Shown: in pieces, positions 1 through 7,791 of the stretch | Position numbering within the stretch: the stretch's first letter is position 1 | How the letters are laid out: each line of letters starts with the position of its first letter | Assembly: GCF_030409905.1 (NCBI RefSeq) | Contig: NZ_JAUFQT010000002.1 | Span: forward strand, 124,001-188,000 | From: Echinicola jeungdonensis | GTDB taxonomy: Bacteria; Bacteroidota; Bacteroidia; Cytophagales; Cyclobacteriaceae | Length of the DNA: 64,000 nt | Reading direction: 5' to 3' | Translations under genes and position numbers: made by a program | The notes under the pieces: model-generated | The model's database searches: none | Seen by the model: the letters and a program-made list of their open reading frames with translations, nothing else | Told to the model about the DNA's origin: nothing

Positions 1-1
1 G

Positions 2-814
2 TCCCAAAGGCTGGAAGGGGAAAGCATGGATGTAATCACGCCAGGATTTGATGGAGGAGACCGTACAGCCATCACTTTGCCGGCCCAACAGGAAGCTTTA
101 CTTAAGGCGGTGAAAGCAACCGGTAAACCCGTGATTTTAGTATTAAATGCTGGCAGTGCCATGGCCATCAACTGGGCGAAGGAAAATGTGGATGCCATTA
201 TAAGTGCGGGATATCCTGGAGAAGAAGGAGGCAACGCCTTAGCTGACGTGGTCTTTGGAGACTATAATCCCGCGGGCAGGTTACCGGTCACCTACTACCA
301 ATCCCTGGAGGATTTACCACCGTTTGAAGATTATGATATGATGGGGAGAACCTACCGGTATTTCGAAGGTACCCCACTTTATCCATTTGGCTATGGGCTG
401 AGTTATACACGTTTTGAATATACAGATCTGAAAGTTCCAGCTCAGGTAAAAGCCGGAGAAAGCATATCCGTAAGCGTGAAAGTCGCCAATGTTGGGGATC
501 TGGCAGGTGATGAGGTAGTTCAATTGTACCTGACAGATCTAGATGCTTCTACGGTGAGACCGATCAGGCAACTGGAAGCTTTTGAACGTATACATTTGAA
601 ACCAGGAGAAAGTAAGGAGGTGAATTTTATCATAGCTCCCAGACAACTTTCTATGATCAATGCTCAATCCAAAAGAGTAATTGAAGAAGGTGATTTCACG
701 GTGTATGTTGGTGGAAAACAGCCCGGATTTGAGGGTAATTTGGATGCGGAAACTACAATGGTGATTGAAGGAGAATTTCAGGTAAAGGGTGTTAAGCAGT
801 TTCGTGATCTTTAA
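2..814 (+). CDS. GH3 beta-glycosidase, C-terminal part (5' end outside window)
   Basis: Glycoside hydrolase family 3, probably a periplasmic beta-glucosidase or beta-xylosidase removing terminal sugars from oligosaccharides. The frame is open from base 2, reading RLEGESMDV and then GFDGGDR, so the ATG at 26 is internal and the gene begins before the window. What is visible is the end of the GH3 C-terminal alpha/beta sandwich (PVILVLNAGSAM, SAGYPGEEGGNALADV, NPAGRLPVTYY, YPFGYGLSYT) followed by the fibronectin-III-like domain (EVVQLYLTD, RQLEAFERIHLKPGES). The (beta/alpha)8 domain with the nucleophile Asp is not in the window, so substrate cannot be judged from the sequence. The xylanase genes nearby make xylan or beta-glucan oligosaccharides plausible. 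A terminator-like hairpin follows about 110 bases downstream. Confidence 0.93.
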   Translation, partial: SQRLEGESMDVITPGFDGGDRTAITLPAQQEALLKAVKATGKPVILVLNAGSAMAINWAKENVDAIISAGYPGEEGGNALADVVFGDYNPAGRLPVTYYQSLEDLPPFEDYDMMGRTYRYFEGTPLYPFGYGLSYTRFEYTDLKVPAQVKAGESISVSVKVANVGDLAGDEVVQLYLTDLDASTVRPIRQLEAFERIHLKPGESKEVNFIIAPRQLSMINAQSKRVIEEGDFTVYVGGKQPGFEGNLDAETTMVIEGEFQVKGVKQFRDL

Positions 815-926
815 TGTTTTGCAAGTGTAAATTGCGTTTTACCATTTTACAACCTTGAGTGCTAAGAAATCAATCCTACAAATTGGGGGTGAAATTGGAA
901 TTTGGTGACTTGTTTTCCGAAAAAAT

Positions 927-963
927 GCTCCAAAGCGTATCATCCTTTGGAGCGTTTTTTTTT
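927..963 (+). terminator. Rho-independent terminator after GH3
   Basis: Nine-base-pair stem GCTCCAAAG / CTTTGGAGC around an eight-to-nine-base loop, then CG and a run of nine T. It lies between the GH3 stop and the end of the convergent receptor gene and is oriented to stop plus-strand transcription. Confidence 0.85.
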
Positions 964-1020
964 GTTAAATCGGTAACTTCAACTTGGAATATAAAGTTGA
1001 CGGATTTATCGAATATCGAT

Positions 1021-2919
1021 TTACTCCGGATGAACCAAAGCCAAATTTTCCCATCCACTGAGTTCCTTATTATGGTCAGTTTTTTCCATTGCTTGATTGA
1101 TCTTGTTTTTAAAGGCCCAGCAGGTTTCCCTTCTGAGGTCCAGAATTTCGGATAATTCATTTAAAGTAAGATCTACATCCTTTCGGTTGGATAGGTAAAG
1201 GATGTAAAATGCCTTTTCTATCGGGAATTTAAGTTTATGGAACAAGGTATCCACAGTGGGAGATTCGTAATAATTACAGTTTTTACACCTTCTGCCATGA
1301 TTGGCTCCCTCTGCAAATTTGTTGTAGCCACACTTTTTACATGTGTATTTATTTTTCCATTTTAATTCAGCTAAAAATTTTAGACAACTGTCCTTATCCG
1401 GAAAAACTTTTTTAAAATCTTCAAAATCCAGTCCCTTCATCAAAGCGAGGTTTTTTGTGGTTTCATCCACACTCATTTTTAGTTCCTTATTGTTTTCCCT
1501 TAGAAACTCGTTTATTTGCTCAACCTGCGAATTAAGTTCCCTTAATTTAATATTGGTGGTTTGGAGCTCTACGTTTTTGCTTGCCAGGTCAGTAGCCATC
1601 TTTTCTATCTGTTCAGTTCGCTCTTTGACTTTGATTTGCAGCTGGTTATTCATTTCATCGGTGAGCTTGTTTTTTTCTTTTAAGGCCTCCGTCCTTTCCT
1701 GACTTACTTTTTGGAATTGGTCCTGAAGAAATTTAATCTGATTAAAAATGGATAAAGAAAATAATACGACCTGAATAAAAATTACAGGGTGCACAATATA
1801 CCAATTAATGATTGGGTCATTGAATAAGGTGATGGTTTTGGTATAAGAATGAATTATTACTAAGAATAAACATGTATAGGCCAAGATATAAGACCAGGAA
1901 TAAATCTTGGTTTTTATCAATTTATAAAGCCCTACTAAAAATGGAATTAATAGGATAATTAAAGTAACGGTAATATAGGGAATAGCGTTTAAGGTATATC
2001 CTAATTCCTGGTTTGCAAAAACTACCAGTTTCATGGCAATGGCTAATAAAGTTAGCTTAAATAGCCTAGGGCTTGAATTGTATTTTTGGACAAACTTGTT
2101 AGAAAATAGCAGGGTGGCGAGAATGACCAACAATTGGGTAATGGATTCATCGGTTATTTTATTCAAACTTGGCAGATTCGGCCAAAGAAACTGGAATCCC
2201 AGACCATCCCGTCCAAAAGAAAACCAGATACAGGCAAAAATAAAACCTGAAAAATACAGGTACAAGGAGTCCTTTAATTTGAAGGTCAGGTAAACATTAA
2301 ATATGAAAATGATAAATAAAACCCCATAGTATATTCCCAATAAAAGATATTCATTTAGGGAATGTGAAATAAACCTTTCGTTGGACCGTAAATGAAAATT
2401 AAAAGCCAGCGGATAACTACGATTGATTTTAAAATAATAGGTTTTCTTTTCGCCTGGCCTTAAATCAAGGAAATAATTGAAATTTTTATGATGAATATTT
2501 CTTTTGGAAAAAGGAAAGTCATAACCAGCGGTGTTGCTGATGAAATTTCCCTCTGGATTAGGAAAATAAAATGTAATTTCATCCAAGTCAAAACCCCAGG
2601 ACTCAAAATACCATGAATGGTCATATACATCCTGTTGGTTTTCTACTATCATTTTGAGCCATAGATTTTCATTTAATGCCCCATAAACAACATGGTTATC
2701 GGTGACCTGAAGGAAATTTTGCTGAAAGGTACTATCTGAGATGTCTTCTATTGACAATTCACTGGTCGGGTCCACATAGTATTCCATGTACTTAATTATT
2801 TCAGAATAGTCCTGGCTGTCTTGGATAATTATATGATTTTCCTGATTAGTGGAGTTTCCGAAAACTGCTATGTTAAAATAAATACAGCAAAGTAACAGAA
2901 GGAAATAATTTTTTCTCAC
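1021..2919 (-). CDS. 7TM-DISM receptor with coiled coil and C-terminal IS1595-type zinc ribbon
   Basis: A 632-residue membrane protein of unusual architecture. Residues 1-21 form a signal peptide. Residues about 28-180 look like the 7TMR-DISM extracellular type 2 beta domain, predicted in that family to bind carbohydrates or other small ligands. Residues about 190-395 hold a row of hydrophobic helices (7TMR-DISM 7TM unit), and about 398-500 a heptad-rich coiled coil. The C-terminus (about 500-615) resembles the N-terminal zinc ribbon plus helical part of IS1595-family transposases: FEDFKKVFPDKDSCLKFL, C527-x2-C530, C545-x2-C548, then TLFHKLKFPIEKAFYILYL and a helix-turn-helix-like tail (LNELSEILDLRRETCWAFK). 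No DDE catalytic domain follows, so it is not a transposase. In the 7TM-DISM family the cytoplasmic end is normally a signalling output, so I infer a membrane-bound, possibly DNA-binding sensor. It is divergent from the GH10 xylanase gene. The function is untested. Confidence 0.85.
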   Translation of the reverse strand: MRKNYFLLLLCCIYFNIAVFGNSTNQENHIIIQDSQDYSEIIKYMEYYVDPTSELSIEDISDSTFQQNFLQVTDNHVVYGALNENLWLKMIVENQQDVYDHSWYFESWGFDLDEITFYFPNPEGNFISNTAGYDFPFSKRNIHHKNFNYFLDLRPGEKKTYYFKINRSYPLAFNFHLRSNERFISHSLNEYLLLGIYYGVLFIIFIFNVYLTFKLKDSLYLYFSGFIFACIWFSFGRDGLGFQFLWPNLPSLNKITDESITQLLVILATLLFSNKFVQKYNSSPRLFKLTLLAIAMKLVVFANQELGYTLNAIPYITVTLIILLIPFLVGLYKLIKTKIYSWSYILAYTCLFLVIIHSYTKTITLFNDPIINWYIVHPVIFIQVVLFSLSIFNQIKFLQDQFQKVSQERTEALKEKNKLTDEMNNQLQIKVKERTEQIEKMATDLASKNVELQTTNIKLRELNSQVEQINEFLRENNKELKMSVDETTKNLALMKGLDFEDFKKVFPDKDSCLKFLAELKWKNKYTCKKCGYNKFAEGANHGRRCKNCNYYESPTVDTLFHKLKFPIEKAFYILYLSNRKDVDLTLNELSEILDLRRETCWAFKNKINQAMEKTDHNKELSGWENLALVHPE

Positions 2920-3442
2920 TGGGGGAAGTATTGAATTTGGGTTAATTTATTTCATTAATGAATATACAAATAATAATAAGATCAGCCATTTTAGGATTAT
3001 CATTTGGATTAAATTCCGTTCTATTAGATAAAACAGAAGGAAAATTTTTTTATTGATAAGTACTGTTATGATGTTTTTAACACTAAAAAATTTGTTAAAA
3101 TACTGATAGCCAGTACTTTGAATTAAGTGCAACGAAGTTTTATTTGAAAAGGTTAATACCAATTATGTTTTTTAGTTTATAAAAGGCTGTAATGATCAAA
3201 AATGAACCCGTTTATCCTTTTCTATACCTTTTTTCTTAGGGAAAATTCTTCTTTAAATCATTGTTATTTAAGCGTATTGAATTTTTTAAAATATTGATAA
3301 TCAGATTGTTAGTAAATTTGTGTCTACTTTATTATTTCAAAATGGTCATCTACATTTGTCTTAATGCTAATCCAAAGGAACGAACAATTCGGTTTTTGTT
3401 GGCTTAGCAGATTTCCCAAACATAACCAAATGTATAGATCTT
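2920..3442. other. Divergent intergenic region between receptor gene and GH10
   Basis: 523 bases of very AT-rich DNA containing the promoters of two divergent genes. I see no supported gene. A candidate plus-strand promoter is listed separately. Confidence 0.5.
3294..3320 (+). promoter_or_regulatory. Candidate Bacteroidota-type promoter for the xylanase operon
   Basis: TAAATTTG at 3313-3320 matches the Bacteroidota -7 element TAnnTTTG, with a TTG at 3294-3296. The 16-base spacing is shorter than the usual roughly 19-21, so the -33 assignment is weak. It lies about 120 bases before the GH10 start. Confidence 0.25.
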
Positions 3443-4564
3443 ATGTCCAAGAGTAGATTAGTTAGTTTTTTTATTGTTCTGTCCGGAATGGTTTTGGTTT
3501 CATTTACCCTTCTGGAGAATAAAATAGGTATAAAGGAAGTTTTCAAGGAAGACTTTTTAGTGGGGGCAGCAATTAATACCCGAAATCTTGAAAATAGTGA
3601 TGCCAGAAAAACTCTATCTGAGCACTTTAACAGTATCAGTCCTGAAAACCTCCTGAAGTGGCAATTAGTGCACCCTGAACCTAATCAATACTTCTTTAGT
3701 CAAGCTGACAACTATGTCCAATCGGGAAATGAGATCAATTCATTTGTGGTGGGACACACATTGGTTTGGCATAAACAAACTCCGGATTGGGTTTTTGAGA
3801 ATGCCGATGGAGGAGCTAAAGGGAAAGAAGAATTGATCAAAGAAATGGAGTCCCATATTGGAGTTGTAGTGGGAAGATACAAAGGAAAGATTCATGGTTG
3901 GGATGTAGTCAATGAAGCTATTACCGATGATGGAGCCTACCGAAAGTCCAAGTGGTTCCAAATAGCAGGAAAGGATTTTATTAAAAGAGCTTTTATCAAA
4001 GCAGCGAAAGTAGATCCAAGTGCCGAGCTATATTATAATGACTATAATATGTGGAAGCCTGCAAAAATTGATGCTGCCCTTGAAATGGTTATGGAATTAA
4101 AGGAAGAAGGCATAAGAGTTGACGGGGTTGGAATGCAGGGTCATTTTGGCCTGGAATATCCCACAATTTCACAGATTGAAACATCGATCAAAAAAATTTC
4201 TGATCTGGGTCTGAAGGTAATGATAACGGAACTGGATATCGATGTATTGCCCAATCCTACTAACCGTCAGGGAGCTGATATTGATGATAACTTTGAGTAC
4301 GAACCTAAATATGACCCCTACCGGGAGAAAATACCAGAGGAGGCTCGTCAGAAATTAGCTCAAAGATATAAGGAGCTCTTCAGACTGTTTCGAAAACACC
4401 GGGAGTCAATCAGCCGGGTTACCTTTTGGGGCATAAAGGACAGTGACAGTTGGCTGAATAACTGGCCAATTCAGGGCAGGACTGCATATCCTCTATTTTT
4501 TGAAAATGATTTTTCCCTTAAAGAGGAGATTGAAAAAATGTTAATGGAAATTGATGTTAAATAA
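3443..4564 (+). CDS. GH10 endo-1,4-beta-xylanase
   Basis: Glycoside hydrolase family 10, cleaving internal beta-1,4-xylosidic bonds of xylan. At 373 residues it is a single catalytic domain behind a hydrophobic N-terminal signal or anchor (residues about 6-25). Family signatures are visible in order: NSISPENLLKWQLVHPEPNQ, GHTLVWHKQTPDW, WDVVNEAI with the acid/base E158, YYNDYN, GVGMQGHFG, MITELDID with the nucleophile E263, and RVTFWGIKDSDSWLNNWP near the end. No cysteine lipobox is obvious, so the protein may be periplasmic or tethered by the uncleaved N-terminus. It is the first gene of a plus-strand run with two GH43 genes 60 bases and about 1.2 kb downstream, which fits complete breakdown of arabinoxylan. 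I am very sure of the family. The cell location is inferred. Confidence 0.96.
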   Translation: MSKSRLVSFFIVLSGMVLVSFTLLENKIGIKEVFKEDFLVGAAINTRNLENSDARKTLSEHFNSISPENLLKWQLVHPEPNQYFFSQADNYVQSGNEINSFVVGHTLVWHKQTPDWVFENADGGAKGKEELIKEMESHIGVVVGRYKGKIHGWDVVNEAITDDGAYRKSKWFQIAGKDFIKRAFIKAAKVDPSAELYYNDYNMWKPAKIDAALEMVMELKEEGIRVDGVGMQGHFGLEYPTISQIETSIKKISDLGLKVMITELDIDVLPNPTNRQGADIDDNFEYEPKYDPYREKIPEEARQKLAQRYKELFRLFRKHRESISRVTFWGIKDSDSWLNNWPIQGRTAYPLFFENDFSLKEEIEKMLMEIDVK

Positions 4565-4624
4565 TTACACAATCCTTAAAAGATTCTATAACTGATTTAA
4601 AATAAAAACTTAACCACCTGTAAA

Positions 4625-5749
4625 ATGAAATTGAATTCTCTCATTAGCCTTTTCACTATATGTACTTTAGGCCTATATAGTTGTAATCCCTCTCAAGGTG
4701 ACCAAAATTCAAATGATGAAACAATGACATCAGAGGAAACTGTTGAGTTTTTGGATCAACCACTCCTGACAGATTTGTATACAGCTGACCCTTCTGCTCA
4801 TGTGTTTGATGGCAAAATTTTTATCTACCCTTCCCATGATATAGAATCTTCTGCAAAAAATGACGATTCTGGCGACCAATATGATATGAAAGATTACCAT
4901 GTTTTTTCTTTGGACGGAATTGAAAATGAAGTGGTAAATCATGGAAAAGTATTGGATTTGGATGATGTGAAATGGGCAAAGAAGCAAATGTGGGCCCCTG
5001 ATGCAGCAGAAAAAGATGGAAAATATTACCTCTATTTCCCGGCCAAAGATAAGGAAGAGATTTTCAGGTTGGGCGTAGCTGTTTCTGATAACCCGGCAGG
5101 TCCGTTTGAACCACAACCCGAACCTATTAAGGGAAGTTTTAGTATGGATCCAGCAGTGTATCAGGATGATGACGGAACATATTATATTTATTGGGGAGGA
5201 ATTTGGGGCGGCCAGCTTCAAAAGTGGAGAACAGGAAAATACCTTTCTACTGGGGATGATCCCTTTTCGGATGAACCCGCGGACCATGAACCTGCTATTG
5301 CTCCAAAGGTGGCCAAGCTGACAGAGGATATGCTGGAGTTTGCTGAAAACCCAAAGGATGTTCTAATCCTGGACAAAAATGGTGAGCCTATTAAAGCGGG
5401 TGATCATGAAAAAAGGTTTTTTGAGGCTTCCTGGCTTCATAAGCATAATGGTATTTATTATTTCTCTTATTCGACCGGGGATACCCATAATATTGTTTAT
5501 GCTACCGGGGACAATCCTTATGGTCCATTTACCTACCAAGGAGTGATTTTACATCCAGTACAAGGCTGGACCAACCACCATTCCATAGTGGAATTTAGGG
5601 GACAATGGTATATTTTTTATCATGATACTCAGCTTTCGGGAAAGAATTATTTAAGAAATATAAAAATGCATAAGCTGGAACATCGTGAAGATGGAAGTAT
5701 TGCTCCTATTTACCCTCTTAGTTATGATAAAAATTATCGTAACAAATAA
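4625..5749 (+). CDS. GH43 lipoprotein (beta-xylosidase / arabinofuranosidase type)
   Basis: A 374-residue family 43 enzyme, a five-bladed beta-propeller that usually removes xylose or arabinose from xylan-derived oligosaccharides. The signal peptide ends in a lipobox (GLYSC, Cys at about 20), so it is a predicted lipoprotein. The three catalytic acids are recognisable by position: D55 in TADPSAHVF (base), D175 in SMDPAVYQDD (pKa modulator) and E267 in RFFEASWLHK (acid). The length fits the propeller alone with no accessory module. It starts 60 bases after GH10 and ends only 6 bases before the next GH43, so the three are probably one transcript. Exact specificity (xylosidase or arabinofuranosidase) cannot be read from the sequence. 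Confidence 0.94.
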   Translation: MKLNSLISLFTICTLGLYSCNPSQGDQNSNDETMTSEETVEFLDQPLLTDLYTADPSAHVFDGKIFIYPSHDIESSAKNDDSGDQYDMKDYHVFSLDGIENEVVNHGKVLDLDDVKWAKKQMWAPDAAEKDGKYYLYFPAKDKEEIFRLGVAVSDNPAGPFEPQPEPIKGSFSMDPAVYQDDDGTYYIYWGGIWGGQLQKWRTGKYLSTGDDPFSDEPADHEPAIAPKVAKLTEDMLEFAENPKDVLILDKNGEPIKAGDHEKRFFEASWLHKHNGIYYFSYSTGDTHNIVYATGDNPYGPFTYQGVILHPVQGWTNHHSIVEFRGQWYIFYHDTQLSGKNYLRNIKMHKLEHREDGSIAPIYPLSYDKNYRNK

Positions 5750-5755
5750 TATTCA

Positions 5756-7513
5756 ATGTTTTGTAAAGGAATAAACCTGTTGTTGGAAACTATAAAATCC
5801 AAAACAACTTCAATACTCGTTTTGATTTGTGGGGGGCTTTTATTAATGGGGTTGGTCTCCTGCAAATCGAACGGGGTTGGAAACTTAAGTCTCGCAGATA
5901 CAAGTGGTGAAAGTAATAATACATTTGAAAACCCCATTTTGCCGGGTTACTATCCTGACCCAAGTATTTGTAGGGTTGGAGAGGATTATTATTTGGTGAA
6001 TTCTACTTTTGCTTATTTCCCAGGAGTGCCTATTTTTCATAGTACCGATTTGGTGAACTGGAATCAAATTGGACACGTTTTGAACCGCCCCGAGCAGATT
6101 GACCTGGAGGGATTAGGTATCTCTCGTGGAATTTTTGCTCCCACAATTCAATACCATGAGGGTAGATTTTACATGATTACTACTTTGGTAGGAAAAAGAG
6201 GAAACTTTTTGGTTACCGCTGAAGACCCTGCAGGCCCATGGAGCAATCCCATATGGCTACCTCAGGTGAATGGAATAGACCCATCTCTTTTTTTTGATGA
6301 AAATGGACATTCCTACATCGTGTATAACAGCGACCCACCAAATAATGAACCGCTTTACAATGGCCATAGATCCATAAAGCTAATCAGGTTTGATAAAGAA
6401 AGCCTTCAGACTAAAGGTGAAGCTCGTGTTATTGTCAATGGGGGGGTGGATCTTTCCAAAAAGCCAGTATGGATTGAGGGACCGCACCTATTTAAAAATG
6501 GAGACTATTATTACCTCTGTGCGGCAGAAGGAGGAACCAGTGTAAACCATTCACAGGTGATCTTCAGGACCAAGCAACTCGATGAACCATTTGTGCCCTG
6601 GGAAAACAATCCCATTTTAACTCAACGTCATTTAGATCCAAATCGCGAAAATCCTGTTTCCGCAACCGGACACGCAGATTTGGTTCAAACACAAAATGGC
6701 GATTGGTGGGCGGTATTTCTGGGAACCCGTCCTTACGATAATAAAGATAGTTATAATATTGGAAGGGAAACTTTTCTGGCACCAGTGGAGTGGAATGAGG
6801 ACCATTGGCCAGTGATAAACCCAGACCATGAAGCGGTTCAGTACAATTATCCAGTCCCAGATCTTCCAAAAGGTGAGGTAAAGGATTTTCCAAAATCCGG
6901 ATCCTTTACCATTTCAGATAAATTTAATAGTAAGGAATTAAAACCTTATTGGGTTTTTATCAGAGTACCCCAGGAAAAGTGGTACAAGCTGGATGGCAAA
7001 GGGCTTCATCTAAATCTAAGGCCTGAAACAGCAGGGGGGACATCAACACCTTCTTATATAGGTAGAAGGCAGCAACATATTAGAGGGGAAGTGGAAACAG
7101 CAATGGAATTTACTCCCAAAAAAACCGGAGAAAAGGCAGGATTGCTTTTTTTCCAGAATGAGACCCATCACTTCTTTTTTGGAAAATCGATAAGTGAAGA
7201 GGGGGATAAAGTGATAGGCCTTTACCAATCTGATAGTTATGGTAATTTGAATTCTATTGAAGAGCACCCAGTGGGCAGCTCCGAAAAGGTTTATTTAAGG
7301 GTTGAATTTAACAAAGGAATTTACGAATTCCTCTATAAAATGAAAGGTAAAGATACTTGGAGGACTCTGGCGACATTTAGGGAGGGAGAATTCCTGAGCT
7401 CAAGGGTAGCGGGAGGTTTTGTAGGGGTAACAATAGGGCCTTATGCTACATCAACTCTGCAACCATCTACCAATGCGGCTTTATTTAAGCATTTTATATA
7501 TAAGGGATATTGA
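5756..7513 (+). CDS. GH43 beta-xylosidase-like lipoprotein with C-terminal beta-sandwich
   Basis: A 585-residue family 43 protein with the two-domain layout of beta-xylosidases and arabinofuranosidases. The propeller occupies residues about 58-375, with NPILPGYYPDPSI (D68, base), GIDPSLFFDENG (D175) and WIEGPHLFK (E241, acid). A C-terminal concanavalin-like sandwich (about 385-580) contains IGRRQQHIRGEVETAMEF, typical of the GH43 C2 domain that lends a loop to the active site. The N-terminal region is long before the lipobox LVSC (Cys at about 36). No other ATG lies between 5756 and the hydrophobic core, so I keep this start. It is 6 bases downstream of the previous GH43 and is followed by a terminator at 7547, which closes the GH10-GH43-GH43 unit. 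Confidence 0.95.
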   Translation: MFCKGINLLLETIKSKTTSILVLICGGLLLMGLVSCKSNGVGNLSLADTSGESNNTFENPILPGYYPDPSICRVGEDYYLVNSTFAYFPGVPIFHSTDLVNWNQIGHVLNRPEQIDLEGLGISRGIFAPTIQYHEGRFYMITTLVGKRGNFLVTAEDPAGPWSNPIWLPQVNGIDPSLFFDENGHSYIVYNSDPPNNEPLYNGHRSIKLIRFDKESLQTKGEARVIVNGGVDLSKKPVWIEGPHLFKNGDYYYLCAAEGGTSVNHSQVIFRTKQLDEPFVPWENNPILTQRHLDPNRENPVSATGHADLVQTQNGDWWAVFLGTRPYDNKDSYNIGRETFLAPVEWNEDHWPVINPDHEAVQYNYPVPDLPKGEVKDFPKSGSFTISDKFNSKELKPYWVFIRVPQEKWYKLDGKGLHLNLRPETAGGTSTPSYIGRRQQHIRGEVETAMEFTPKKTGEKAGLLFFQNETHHFFFGKSISEEGDKVIGLYQSDSYGNLNSIEEHPVGSSEKVYLRVEFNKGIYEFLYKMKGKDTWRTLATFREGEFLSSRVAGGFVGVTIGPYATSTLQPSTNAALFKHFIYKGY

Positions 7514-7546
7514 ATAGTTAGTTTTAGTATTAGGGTTTTGCATTAG

Positions 7547-7577
7547 AAATTCAGGGGAGTCTCTCTCCTGAATTTTT
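7547..7577 (+). terminator. Rho-independent terminator after GH10-GH43-GH43
   Basis: Inverted repeat with arms AAATTCAGGGGAG and CTCTCCTGAATTT (one mismatch) around a three-base loop, ending in five T. It lies 34 bases after the GH43 stop. Confidence 0.8.
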
Positions 7578-7791
7578 CTGGATAATTTAATCAAATTGAG
7601 TTTTTATTGTTCCTAACTACTATGCAACATTTTGAATGAAATAAAAATAAACTGATTTGATAAAGTTTTCCAATATTAAAAATGAGAAGGGTTAAATATT
7701 CATTTAAAATTTGAAGAAGTCTTAATTGTATTGCTGGACTTAATAAGTCAGCTGATGAATTATATAATTAAAATTAATTATAAACCATATT

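Noticed and set aside
1021..1470. IS1595-type transposase fragment
   Set aside because: The zinc ribbon is in frame with the coiled coil and receptor part, has all four Cys and a normal stop, and no DDE domain or inverted repeats are visible nearby. A fusion protein fits better than an insertion.
4730..5287. Long minus-strand open frame inside the first GH43 gene
   Set aside because: Shadow of a well-supported plus-strand gene; no recognisable protein content.
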